Below are positions 23,440 through 35,609 of a DNA stretch of 64,000 nt, in pieces (positions within the stretch are counted from its first letter, which is position 1; every line of letters begins with the position of its first letter). The notes beneath the pieces are model-generated. The model searched no databases and was not told where the DNA came from. It saw only the letters and a program-made list of their open reading frames with translations. The position numbers were made by a program, and so were the translations under genes. The stretch comes from Sclerodactyla briareus (taxonomy: Eukaryota > Echinodermata > Holothuroidea > Dendrochirotida > Sclerodactylidae). The stretch covers positions 1 to 64,000 of the forward strand of contig JAODTK010001111.1 in assembly GCA_026419785.1 (NCBI GenBank), written 5' to 3'.

Positions 23440-23850
23440 CAATTGAATCTTGCTCGATTACTGCGTCGTAAGTACACGCAGTATTTTTAAACGCATGCAA
23501 GGTTGCGTGAGCCTTTGGAATTTTATGTTCACACCGCAGATCCGGCGTTCAGTATACGCCGCTTTCAAGGCGTACTGCCTCCATGTTATACAAAGGGACG
23601 AAACGACGCGTCGCACGTTGCATTGGTGAATGCCATGTTCACACTCGCAGAACCCTCCAGTTTCGGACCAACGGTGGTTTGTATTGTGTCTCCATGGGCA
23701 GTCCGCACTGCCAATCTTTTTGTATGGACGCATGCCCTTACTTCGATCGAACTACGCAATAGTTTTACTCAGCTGCTTATTAACTGTTTAGAGATACAAA
23801 GATATAGGTCTCGAGATAGAGATATCTCTATCGTGCGGTATTCTTGATAT
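23440..23850. other. CpG-rich block with an 18-bp palindrome
   Basis: CpG is dense (ACGACGCGTCGCACG, CGGCGTTCAGTATACGCCG) across about 400 bp. It ends near a perfect palindrome GATAGAGATATCTCTATC (23815-23832). A plus-strand ORF (23503-23847) has no recognisable domain. Either a young DNA-transposon fragment or a regulatory CpG-rich region is possible. Confidence 0.35.
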
Positions 23851-25203
23851 GCGGGTTGTAGAATAGAATAAACTACAGCAGGCCACTTTTTACTGGTTCA
23901 TAACAGTCTTGGACTCCTGAATTTATGTCTTAATACTGGACTCAGCTGACGCCCCGTCCGTTATTTACCCTAAATTCAGAGTCTCGACTGTTTATTTCCC
24001 AGTAAAGTCTCCCAGTTGCAGTTTATCTTTAATGAATGTTGCAAAGATCGTGAGCCAAGGCTCCCCTCTCATTTGCCTTCAATCATGGTACCAACAAGGA
24101 ACTCAAAATTCATGAAAACACCTACCTGGTTCCTGTCTCCACATGCAACAGAAACTCTCATACTTACTTACACACCCCCTTTTTCTAGCCCATCATTCCC
24201 ATTCACCTGTGAATTTTATCATTCCATCTGGCCACCCCAATGCCTTTGTCCCCTTCATCTCCAGGGTTAGAGGTCGAGGGAGCAGGAAGACACCTCTTCT
24301 TGTAGTTGAGCGTTTCTTCTTGGTTTGAGTTTGCGTGAGCATCAAAGACGTGCGAACTTCCAGTCTGCTGGTCGACTGTCTTCTTGTGTTCCTGATAAAC
24401 GTCGAGAATTCATATCAGACAGATTATCGCACCAATTTTCAACCGTCTTATGCTATATCCCTAGGTGCCGCTTCAGTATGCGAGATAAACCATCACTGCC
24501 AGATTCATGGCGAGCAGAAACAATGGAAATTTACAAATGAGCTGTGGATGTTTTACCAATATATAAAAGGTTCAATAGCGCAACATCCCTTTCGAAAATT
24601 ATCCCCTCCACAAACCTGTAACGTTTACATTGAACCAGCACGCACATTGGTGCCTATGGAACCCTACCCCTCATTACCCTAGGCAGAGCCCATATCCTCT
24701 GATATCAAGTTGTGGTACTGGCACTATGGAACAGCTGCATTAGTTTCCAGTTTGAAATTTTTGGGATACCGAGAATTATTCAGAGGTATTGATATAGTGC
24801 TATCAGACTGACTGGATTGAACTAACATGATACTTTGCCCTCCTCAATGGAATACCATCAATATCCACACCCATGACAGTAATGAACGTGTCTGAATACG
24901 TGACCAAAACCCGCCCCCCCCACCCCCACATTTGGGGGAAAACTGTTTCCAGTAAAGCGTGCCAGCGTATGGGGCCAGCATCGTATTGGCCACTTTAAAT
25001 ATGATTACAACCGTTGCAACTGCCAATCTGTCTTTCCCTGACTGCCTCCAATCGTACGATGATCTGCTCCCTTGCCAGTTTCCAGCTGTTTGCGAAAAAA
25101 AGGAGAGTAGATTGAATGAAGCCATGCATTGGGATTCCTTGCCTTATTTTAATAATCAATCCTCGTAGTTCAAGGATTATGGCACAGGTTGAAGACCACA
25201 CCA
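23851..25203. other. Intronic sequence, no recognised content
   Basis: C-D intron; short ORFs only, none with a recognisable domain. Confidence 0.4.
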
Positions 25204-25270
25204 ACAAAGGCGATCGCCCCAGTGTCTCGCCTGGTTGTGCGATCAGTGATTTCTTCTTTAGTCACCATCA
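25204..25270 (+). repeat. Dispersed GCGATCG repeat, copy 1
   Basis: ACAAAGGCGATCGCCCC then AGTGTCTCGCCTGGTTG, TGCGATCAGTG and TTTCTTCTTTAGTCACCAT. The same order of strings occurs at 35546 and 59038, all on the plus strand. Similarity to the 35.5 kb copy may extend weakly for several hundred bases downstream (up to CAGCTAGGGTGCC near 26008 against GAGCTAGGGT near 36220), suggesting a larger element. Confidence 0.65.
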
Positions 25271-26089
25271 AACGGTAACAAGGCATTCCATATGTTGCTT
25301 AATATCCCAATACCTTCAAATATTTCACATTCATTGCCCATCATCGACTAAAACCTCCTTGATCCTACCTACTGTATCCTCCCATTATAAACCAATACTT
25401 ACTGAGTTAATAGTTCCCTTCAAGATTACTGTATTGTCCAACAATGTAATTGACCAAAAAAAAAACCTAATAAGTTTAATCCTATATATCTCATAAGTAT
25501 GACCTTCATACATCTACTACTTCATCAACTCCTAGGGAGTTCACACCCACCCCTCTCACATCCCCTGTCTAGGGTGAAATAAGCCATCTAATTATGCCTT
25601 CCTGCAGGAGTCATGCAGGCCCTACTGGCTGAAGCTATGACTATATAAGCGACACAAGGGAGTTACCCTCCCTCCCCCCACTCACACCCCAGACTATGCA
25701 GGTGACAGGGTGACACCTGACACATTCATTCTTGAATAGGGGCGTGGGAGTAAGTAAACAAAATACTGAGTGTGATTGTTTACACTTTTACGGGTAGTGT
25801 AGTGGTCCCCAGAAGAGGTTTGACAGCTGATGTGAACCTCAAGGTAAAAAGGCAGGTTTTGCAATGATGACATCTTCTCTGTCCTGTCACGATGGGAATA
25901 CTAGTTAGGATGAATGGAAATAACATGCCCTGAGGGGTTGAAATGATTAAAACATTTTTATTATTGATAGCAGCTATAATAATAGTGATTTCAGCATTTG
26001 CTGGTCAGCTAGGGTGCCCCAAGACTTAACCATTCTTAAAAAGGTGCATACAGTCTCTGGAGCATGTTGCGTAAATGTGTATATTTGAC
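25271..26089. other. Possible body of the GCGATCG repeat
   Basis: Apart from the weak downstream similarity to 35.6-36.2 kb, nothing is recognised. Confidence 0.25.
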
Positions 26090-28735
26090 AGTTTTGGTCC
26101 ATAATTGACCTTTAAGGACCTTCGATGACATAACCGTTATTTTATGAAACATGTTACCCATTGATCATATGCAGCATGTCCCGAATTTCAGTTATATTGA
26201 AGCGGGAGTTTGTTCGTCTATGTAGGCAGATCTGAACTAATCACATATCTCAAAATCGTCAGTTTCTAGTTCTTTGGCCTGTAACTCCTAAAAAAAAGAC
26301 GCACATTTTCTTAAAACTTGACCTTTGAACCTTTTGACCTTGTCTATAGATGTTGTTTGATTACTGAAGCCGAAAAATTACCATGACAAATCTCTACGAC
26401 AACCCTAACTGCATCATTCCAATGTTACTGCCATTTACAAAATCAAAAAATTGTGTAATTCATATGCAATATTCACATTAATGAACCTTAAGTGACCTTA
26501 CCACTTGTTGTTGAATTAATCAGGATCAAAGGTGTACTCGTCACCAATTTCATCATGGGGATCACAATACCAAGAAACACGTCCTAAGTTATTGCAAAAC
26601 AAGCTATTATTAAACTTTGACCTCTTGTACACAAAGTATGGCGTCCGTCGAAGCGGGAGTTGGTTTCCTCCATAAGCAACCAATATCACATATCCAAAAA
26701 TAACCATTTTTTTTTTTTTTGGCCCTAACTCCTTACATGGCATATTATTCACGACTCAACCTCTAACCACATAACCAACCCGACAAAGGTCAAATTGAAG
26801 ATCGAAAGAGCACACACATGCTGTCAACAATTATTGACATACGAACCTTCCAGCCTTCACAAATATTTAATTCTCCTATTATGGCCAGGAAACAGTTTCT
26901 GACCCTTCAGTGACCTTTGATGACCTTTAAACATGGCGTTTTTATGAAAATTGTAACTCTCCATGTGAGACATCCACTCTAGGAGCATTTTGCATTCGAT
27001 GACATGCCCCCAGTGCTATTGCCAAAAAGTACTAAATTCGTTTTTGACCCTCAGTGACCTTTGATGACCTTTCAATGACATGGGCGGTTTTAGAAAAATT
27101 GTTACTCCCCTCCCTGTGATGCAGCCACTCCTGCAGCATATTGCCAGTCCAATGAACACGCCCCATGTTTATTGGGCTGAAAAAGCTTTAAATTAACTTT
27201 GACCACCTTGTAACTACCAAAGTAATCGTCCGATCGAGCGGGAGTTGTTTCCTCCATGACAGCACACAAAGTCTATCACATCATCAAAATAACCATTTCT
27301 ATTTTTTTGGCCCGTAACTCCAAAATAAGCACATTTATTCAAGCTCACCTTCAACCACCTACCACCACCAACAGATGTCAAATTGTGAATCAGAGGTCAC
27401 AACACACCAGTGCAGGTCAACAATTATATGAAAATCGCTAAGCTTCCAGTCCTTCCTCACAAAGATTAATTCTCCATTATGGCCAGAAAAACCTTTTTTG
27501 ACCCTTAAGTTACCTTTCATGACCTTTAATGACATGGCAGCATTTATGAAAATTGTAACTCGCCATGTTATACATCCACTCCTAGGAAGCATTTTAGCAT
27601 TCTGATGAACATGCCAGTGCTTTGCCAAAGTACTAAACTCGTTTTTGACCCCTAAGTGACCTTTGAGACTCCATGACATGTGGCGGTTTTTATACAAATT
27701 GTTACTCTCCTTGAATAAGCATCCACCCTAGAAGATATTGCATTCCAATGAAACACGCCAGTATTCGAAAAAGCATTCAATTAAAACTTTGACCCCTTGT
27801 AACTACCAAAGTAGCGTCCATCGAAGCAAGAGTTGGTTTCCTCCATGAAGCACACAAGGTCTATCACATATCCAAAAATACCCAGTTTCTATTGTTTTTT
27901 GGCCCCTAACTCTTAAATAAGCACATTTATTCAGACTCAACCTTTACCACATGACCACACCTACAGCGGTCCAATTGAGTCAAGGTCACACCCATGCAGG
28001 TCAACAAATAATAGGACAATAGTGAACCTTCCAGCCTCACAAATCTTCAATTCCCCCCGATATGGGCCAAAAACAAGTTTTTTGACCCTTAAGTGACTTG
28101 ACTGACCTTTAATGACATGGCAGGTTTTTGATGAAAATTGTAACGCTCATGTGATACACTCATCCACTCCTAGGAGGCATTTTGCATTCCTGATGAACAT
28201 CCCAGTGCTATTGCCAAAAGACTAAATTCAATTTTCGACCCCTAATGACCTATGATGACCTCAATGGACTGGCGGTTTGTCTTCTTCTATAAAAAAAATT
28301 GTTACTCTCCAAATGTGATCATTCCACCCTAGAATCATTTGCATTCCAATGAAACACGCCCAATGGTTTATTGCGAAAAAGCATATTCAATTAAACTTTG
28401 ACCCCTTTAACTCCAAGAGGCGTCCGAGTCGAATCGGGAGTTGGTCTCCTCCATAACGCACCACAAAGGTCTATCACATACCAAAAATAACCAGTTTCTA
28501 TTTTTTTTGTGTCCTGTACCTCCTGAAATAAGCACATTCTATTCAGACCTCAACCTTTAACCATCCACATGACCACCCGACAAGGTCAAATTGAGGGTCA
28601 GAGGTCATCCCATCAGTCCACCAATTATATCACAATGGTGAACTTCCACCTTAACAAGACATTGCATTTCAATTCTCCGATATGCCAAAAACAGTTTTTG
28701 ACCCCTAAGTACCTTGAATGAACAATTAATAACAT
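26090..28735 (+). repeat. Composite about 600-bp satellite array, at least four units
   Basis: The same composite unit as in the large elements: GAAGCGGGAGTTGGTTTCCTCC, CCCGTAACTCC.., the AGGTCA cluster, then two TGACCT..CCACTCCTAG..GCATT segments. Units begin near 26610, 27200, 27790 and 28400, with a partial, more diverged one at 26100-26500. Palindromic element ends are not present; the array passes directly into the tail at 28736. Units differ by frequent single-base indels. Confidence 0.8.
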
Positions 28736-29290
28736 TCATTACTCCTGGGCCCTCGTCCCTACTGTAAAATTCTTGGGACCATAGATAAACCATCTCCACC
28801 AAGTTTCTTCAAATCCAACAAACTACTAAAATATCGCAGAATTATTGCAAATTAGACTATTTAATTAGCATATATCATGCCAGGAATTGATCGATTCGTG
28901 TAACTCTTCATAGTTGTTAATACCCTGAACCTGAACGGCACTCACCAATGCCTCACCGATCAAGAGATATCTTGTTACACAAGCTCCCGGCCAATTTTCA
29001 TTACATATGCAAAATTTATTATGCAATGAGAATGGTCTTTTGGGCCCGAAAAGTGGATGCAACGGCAACTCTCACCGCGCACCTCCACAGAAGGGTCCCA
29101 GCATGATGGCTTCCACGGTGTTCAGGAGATATCTCACCGCACATACGGACAGACAGACGGAAGACAGACAACAGACAACGGACACGGACAGACTACAGAA
29201 CAGACATACAGTACAGACATACAGACAACACACAACAAAGTGACCACTAATGTCAGGCGAGACAAAAATTCAAAATTTTGGCAAAAAGTG
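28736..29290 (+). repeat. Array tail ending in a CAGACA-rich stretch
   Basis: CACCAAGTTTCTTCAAATCC, GCAAATTAGAC, then ACGGTGTTCAGGAGATATCT and a run of ACAGACA units (about 29145-29235), ending CAAAGTGACCAC..GACAAAAATTC. The same kind of end (GACATACAACACACAC..CAAAGTGACCAC..GGACAAAAATG) closes the repeat at 37215. The CAGACA-rich ending is a common 3' signature of invertebrate interspersed repeats of this monomer type. Confidence 0.6.
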
Positions 29291-30089
29291 AAAGTTGGAT
29301 CAATGAATCCACTTTGAGTTTTGGATTCCCCCTGCCAACCGATTGTACGTTATTGATCTGGCTTGCCCTTGGGTTCAACAAAAGTGACTTTCTCTCACCG
29401 CATTAGAATGGTTGAGTATACATTGGGGCAAGCCACAATTAGCCTGCTCACTGCTGCCAGTGCATACCAACTGAGCATATCCCGAGGGGCATTGGCACTA
29501 ACTGTCTGAACACGAAAGGCAATTATACCATGTTTACCTGTGTGCTACGTTGAAGGAATGGGCGGTGGGATTTGCGGTTTTGTGCTGGCCGAATATTATT
29601 TTCCTCGGAGAGTTTTTTGAGAGATCCTTTTGCACAACGTGAGATAGTCAGTGTTTTCCCATACATTCTGAATGCCGTTGACACCAATCAGTTTTCGTCA
29701 TATCATTATCCTGCAACTGTGAACTGGCCCATTGACCTGGTCCTTCCTAATATGATGTCCAGGGCACACCTTTACAACTTTTGTCTTTATGAGTAGTGAC
29801 AAATCAGGTGGTGATCATGCCATACAGGAGCCACCCTTGCGATGGGTTGATGCCAAACCCCGCTGAATAAAAATTCTGTGATTGGCTACACTAACCTCAC
29901 CATAGCTCTAATCCCCAACGGTAACGAGAAATATAATTGCCACATAAAATACTCAATACTGTACCCTCACCAATGAAAAAAATCTTCCTGAAGAAGTGCA
30001 AAGCAGCTTGTCAGGGATAGTATGTGTCCATATCACGAGTGATGGCAAAAGCAGGACTAGTCTTGCGTTGAGACAATTATTGTTTTAGT
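29291..30089. other. Intronic sequence, no recognised content
   Basis: C-D intron; nothing recognised. Confidence 0.4.
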
Positions 30090-30420
30090 AGCCCCTTCTG
30101 AAGCTGATTGTTCTTATCTGTCTCACACAAAAATATGCAGGCCAACTGACTGAAATAAGAATCGTCTTGGTCCAAATTACCAAATTGGCGTCGTCATGTG
30201 ATAAGAATCAAGTCGAATTGTCAACTCCTAAACAGGCAATCCCGATGTCACGTAGGTCACAGCTGTTATGGTCCAACCATTCACGGATATCTTGATATCC
30301 AAAGCGGGGGTATGTTTTCTATCATGTTGTGATTGCTGATGCTTCATCCAATATTGGAAGCAGATTGCATTTGGATATACCATGATACAAACACTGCAGA
30401 ACTTCCCCAGTGGGTACATA
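30090..30420 (-). mobile_element. Two-copy TIR element family, minus-strand copy
   Basis: Read on the minus strand it is collinear with 51470-51780: GCAATCTGCTTCCAAT, CCCCCGCT.GGATAT, CCGTGAATG.TTGGACC, GTGACATCG, GTAATTTGGACCAAGACG, then TCAGTCAGT and GCATATTTT.TGTG. No ORF. A MITE-like non-autonomous element is the likely class. Confidence 0.7.
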
Positions 30421-31726
30421 AGTCAGCAGGTATCAGTAATATCAGTATCATCGTCTTAAACACAAGACAAGGACAAAAGCATGACAAGGCTGTCCATCAC
30501 AATTCCCAATTAGTGACTATTTCAAAGGATACAATAGAGATTAACTTATCCAAGTGATAAGGTACAACATAATGTACTGTCATCTTATTAGGGAAATCCC
30601 CAACGCTGAGTTCAATACTAGCTCAAACATGGATCCCCATATAATTTATTTGTGTGAAGTCATAGAGAATGAAATGTTCAGTATGTGTTGTATTATGTCC
30701 ATTTAAACTAACACTCCTAACCCTTCTTGTATGGGGTCTAGGGTAGAGCGCATCACAAGGGAAGTGAAAAGAGGTCAAGTTACAAACTTGTTACAAAGTT
30801 GAGAAGCCACACTGCCAGAAGAGACAATGCGCCATGACATCATCAGATGGTTGTATGTTCATGTCCAGTTGCCATGATCCATGCAACTCTATCAGGGTGA
30901 TAATGCCAAATGTACTTTCGATGACTCAAAGGCACAACAACCGGACTTTTGTACTTGGGGAAGGAAATTGATTCCACTTTTGTGTGGTAACATGGTCCAC
31001 GTTTCCTGATCAAGCTAAACATTCAACATTCTGGGGATCCTGAAAGCTCTTTTTAAGTGGTCCTCAATGTTTTGCAATATGAGAACGAGCAACTCTACCG
31101 AGATCAGGAATCTATGTTAATGGAGCAATGTCAACAAGGAAATCAGAGCCGAGGGCATGCCATGCTAAATGGCAATGGATTGGGTTGTTCAGTTGGTAGC
31201 TCCTACATCTCCCATACCGATTCTCCAAATTTGGACCGCGAACAAATGCGCAAGTCACGGTACCAACAATACAGCTTTTGCGCCTGCATTTTCAGCGTTT
31301 TAATTTTATGGCTCAAGAAGCCTATGGACTAACTAGAGGCACCCACGGACCAGTTTTTTGGCATTTTTTCTGTTTCTACCTCTCCGCAGCATGAGGGTCT
31401 GGCCCTATGCACACTGGTTCGAGCAAGCCAGCTCAGCATGGTACCTGGCATAACGAAAAGTGGCATGCCCAGGAATGTGAGGTGAGGGGCATAAATTGCC
31501 CGAATGATCTGGGGGGGGGGGGTGTCTAAGGAGGGTGTCCCATCTGGAATTTTGTTTCTTGAATGAAACTGGACAAACGCAAAATGGTACTTCCTAGTGG
31601 CAAACATGGATGCGATATTCTTTGATGTGATTACTGACTTAATATACCTGGTGGCTTAGAAAGGTTGGTATCGTGTTCACAGATGTTATAGCACTTGACA
31701 AAGATTTCCACGCACTGACTTCAAGC
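30421..31726. other. Intronic sequence with one unassigned ORF
   Basis: The plus-strand reading at 31057-31332 (91 codons) is rich in Gln, Glu and Asn (YENEQLYRDQESMLMEQCQQ onward) and ends in a hydrophobic stretch. It starts at GTG and has no homologue I recognise. It is antisense to the GRAF-like gene. A nested exon is possible, chance more likely. Confidence 0.25.
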
Positions 31727-31901
31727 CAGGGTTGGTGATTTTTTTTTATTTAAAAAAAAAAATCATGGTTTAAATCAGTGATTTAAATCAAATAAATTGA
31801 TTTAAATCGAGTAAATCTGATTTAAATCATGATTTTTTCAATTAAAATCACTGATTTAAATCACGATTTTAAATCAGCCTGATTTAAATCAACCAACCCT
31901 G
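31727..31901. mobile_element. GATTTAAATC-rich foldback element
   Basis: The ends CAGGGTTGGTGATTT and AAATCAACCAACCCTG are inverted repeats. The interior is built almost only of TGATTTAAATCA-type palindromes (at least seven) with an A/T run near the left end. About 175 bp, no coding capacity. Very similar GATTTAAATC foldbacks are known as dispersed repeats in other animals, though I cannot name a family with certainty. It lies about 80 bp downstream of exon C in the transcript. Confidence 0.8.
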
Positions 31902-31983
31902 CTCAGCAAAACTTTCACTGTTGCAGCTCATCATTCTCTTAAACCTGGACCCAAGGTTAATCGTCAGGAGGACTATTACTTAC

Positions 31984-32045
31984 CATACGGTCCCGTTCAT
32001 CTTCAATCAGCTTGATGAGTTTACCAAATTCTTTCAGTGACTTTG
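31984..32045 (-). CDS. ARHGAP26-like: Exon C: BAR domain helix (SLKEFGKLIKLIEDERDRM) of GRAF-like RhoGAP
   Basis: A 62-nt minus-strand exon completes the split Ser codon of exon B and then encodes KSLKEFGKLIKLIEDERDRM, ending in phase 0. Human GRAF has RSLQEFATVLRNLEDERIRM at this point and oligophrenin [20 protein letters not shown]. The acceptor is CCTTTGCAG (AG at 32046-32047) and the donor GTAAGTAATAG (GT at 31982-31983). The exon is one segment of the BAR coiled-coil, and charged and hydrophobic residues alternate as expected for an amphipathic helix. The next exons expected from the family (ENA..LITPLEKFRKEQIG and the SSKKKESQLQE segment) were searched for by eye down to 16.65 kb and not found. 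The intron between B and C is about 7.2 kb. Confidence 0.9.
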
Positions 32046-35000
32046 CTGCAAAGGCAAAAAGAGGAGAAATGTTTGCAGTGCCTGATTGATTGGTTTATGG
32101 TACGATTTAAAGGTCAGAGATATGCAGCAGGTAGTGTTGAATGTTCATCGTTACCAGAGAATATTTCACAATGCTACTCCCAAAATTAGGAGATGTACGG
32201 AACAACAGGCTCACGAAATACAGGGAAATGTAGATTAGTAGTCAGTGCTAGAATAAGTCAGTCCTAATAGTTCACACCCACGCCCCATGAAAAATTTGTG
32301 TATGCCTGTTTCTTGCACTTTTCCATAGGTAAGTGTGCATTATATCTAAAGTTACATTCAGCCATTTCAATTTTCATGTCCTCCTTTCTAACTGCGAAGC
32401 TACCCATACTGTGGTAATCAATATGAAAACCACAATTGAAGAAATTGTGTTGAAAAGATAGTAAAAGGTCAAAATTCGTAATTTCGTGGAATAGGTCCCT
32501 GTGGCAAATTGATTAAATTTGTTACCACCGGCTGGCTTTTTGAAAATTCGCCGACTGATCACCCATTTTCTCCAGAATACAACAAATTGAAGATTCTCAT
32601 CTTTATCATTCTCTTGGTATATTACTAAGAATAAGACTTATAACTTAGCAGATATTACTGGTACAGTTCAACTATTTGTCTCCCTCTGTAAAGTGCTCAA
32701 ATGTGACTTAAGCATCAAAATAAGCACGGCAGACCAATTATTGAACCCACATGTCACTACTGAACTGATGACTACTGAACTGATTTGTTCAATACACAGG
32801 CTTTCATTTCAGCAACGGTATACTGTAGCGACAAACTTGCGCTATACTTTTTGTGTGTTTCCGGGAAATTGTACCCTTGAGGTCACAGGAATGGAGCAGG
32901 ATTCCACACCATCTGGTGTACTCTCACAGGAATTACTTTGTCTAGGTCCATAATGTTGCCTATTATTGTCTCATGAATCCTATTGTTGTTTGGTCTGATT
33001 CATTGTTGTTAAATCCTTCCTCAGCTCAGGTTGCGATGCCCTTTCGACTGTAATACTAAACTGTGAATGTTGACATGGTTCCAAAAGAGAGGATTCACAG
33101 AACGAAAACGACAAAACCTCTTCAGCACCTGACACAGACTGGAGAAGTGCTGTGACCAGACAAAAACCTCCCTGGATAATTACACCTCAAGGTTAGGCCT
33201 GAAGATAGGGGAGAGGGTTGGAGGGGGTGGGTAAGTTTTGGGGTATATATCCAGAGGGTAATGTCCAGCAATCACTCAAGCAGTCATGTCTCCCCATTCT
33301 CATGGTCATCATGTCTGTCCATAAGGTCTGCACCATGCATACGGTTGGGCTCAAACTCAGTGTGGGGTGAGTCTTACTGAAATAAATGCTATTATCTCAA
33401 CATTGCTGAATTTGCATGGTACACACATAGTGAATGTAACATGGCAAATTTATGTTGCAGGTCAATACAAGTTCATATAGGGGCATCAACATTGATAGAT
33501 CAAGTGGAGGCTCAAGTAACGCTCAACGCAGTGGCACAAATGTTGATAGAGTCGTTTCAAGGTACAAGATGTCATTCAAGGTCAAATCACTATATTATAC
33601 ATGTCCTAAAGTATTCACACCCGCAGCTAACCAAGGATTAACATTTGCATTATTTTGGTTTTACTAATGGCACTATTTTTGGCCCCCCCGCCACCCCCAC
33701 TTCTGGCTGCATGGCTTGCAATCGTTATTGACCAGTTTTCGGTTTTGAAGTGCACATCATGCTCCACTGAGGATGCCTGTCTAGTAATTCAACTTTTCTC
33801 TTCAAGATTTGCTATTACCACAACATCTTCAACTGTTACAATGAGCAACCTTAAACGGAATTACTTTCCCGCCCATTTTACATACAAACAACAAACCACA
33901 TATTGTCTCTTTTTGCCAGATTGAAAGATTGAGGTAAGCAAAGATGCCACGGTCACGGTGTTGGCTGCTAAACGTATCTAATTGACTTCCGTCATCACTG
34001 AGCAAGATAGCATCTGGGAACAGTGGTTGTGGGAAGCCACAGAGTTTGACGAGTGGCTGTGTTGATGCACATGTGTAGGCCTACACGTTTACAATTCTTT
34101 CCGGCTTGAGTTCAGATTCCCCAAATCACTGAACAAAGTTACCAGGCTGCCATGTGCATACACTGAAGCAGCTCATGCCCTAATAATAGTGCACCTGCGT
34201 TTTTTATAACAAACTATATGGTTTTCAGTTATCATTACCAAGTATCATCCCGATAGAAGCAGATGCCCTAAAAACACAACAGCATTATGCGCGAAGGAAT
34301 TTGTGCTATAGGACAAAACGTTTTCTAGAAAAAAGTTGGTTGGCGCTTTGACGATAAGACCACCATTTAAAACGGAGTCCGCATATAAAATGCGTTTCTG
34401 CTGCGATTCATTGTTGATTTTTGATACAACAGATACGATTTGCACTCAGGACCTATTGACTAGTGCTAGTTCTAAGAAACGTTAAAACATGCTCGATGCT
34501 TGCATTCGCACAGTGCACTCCTATACGTAAAAATGAATACGGTATTAATGCGTTTAACCGAATTGGCATCATGTCCGACTATTATGAGGTTCTTCTCAAA
34601 CCTAGCTTTCAGTGGTTTCAAGCACAGGTCTACAGTTTGTCTATACCAGGGAAGTGTGAGAGTCATCGTTCTCAAACGGTGGGGAAAAGAGCAATATTAG
34701 GTGAGTAAGTGACCCGTCAGACTCTTACAGACCCAATCATGCAGAGGCCGGCCGCCACCTCCTGGCAATTAGCATAATTAACCACAAAATACTGTATGAA
34801 ATACAATGGTCAATGGGCTCTCTCATACAGTATTACAATAAAACCCACAGTACAGGGAACAGAGTCATTAAAAGTGATATGGACACAAGGTAAACAATCA
34901 GGGCCATGTCCTCAATTGCTATATCGGCGGGAGAATTGGTGTAAGCAAACTAGATTCGTGCCCGAGTCTCCTGTTATTGCACTGTCTCCTCTCAGTGGAT

Positions 35001-35545
35001 AGAGCTTTGATGTTGAATTTGAGGACATGGACGGTAGATTTTGTGGCGGCAATAAGCTCTATAGGAGTGACCCAACATTGCCCATGAATTACGGTAATTG
35101 CTTCACTAATTATTCATCACTGATCATGGGTCCAATTTCTTCAAGCCAGACAATGTATAGAACAGTAACAAGGTCTACAGTTAATGGTTACATGACTCAA
35201 TGTAATTTATCACCACTTAGGGGTATAAAACATCAATTTACATTTTAGGCAATTAGGCAATAAGAACAGGAAAATAGGCAGTTTGCCAAATTACAAGTAA
35301 CTCTTGTGACATTCAGCCCAATCCAGGATGGGTCACTGGTCAAACCTCGTTGTTTACAAAGTCCAAGGGATGCAAAAAATGGCCTTTTGGAAAATGCTGT
35401 ATTAACAACGAACAAGCTGTTGATTGGGATATTGAATAGAAACTTATCGAATTGTTCACAAGATATGGACAGCCTTCAAAATAGTGCTGCTGACATGCTT
35501 CGTATTGTGACAGTATATGCTTGTATATGGTAATATTTTATTAAA
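32046..35545. other. Intronic sequence, no recognised content
   Basis: B-C intron. Overlapping plus-strand ORFs at 33441-33667 follow a possible TTGCAG acceptor but match nothing I know. No TE end recognised. Confidence 0.35.
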
Positions 35546-35609
35546 ACAAGGCGATCGTCAAAAAGTGTCTCGCCTGGTTGCGCGATCGGTGGTTTCTTTA
35601 TTCACTACA
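35546..35609 (+). repeat. Dispersed GCGATCG repeat, copy 2
   Basis: AACAAGGCGATCGTC, AGTGTCTCGCCTGGTTG, CGCGATCGGTGG and TTTCTTTATTCAC match the copies at 25204 and 59038. A C-run (35760-35773) lies downstream. Confidence 0.65.

Noticed and set aside
25204-25270. 7SK- or other ncRNA-like element because of paired GCGATC motifs
   Set aside because: Only the short motif is shared; no 5' start, terminator T-run or further 7SK structure, and the block is repeated three times.
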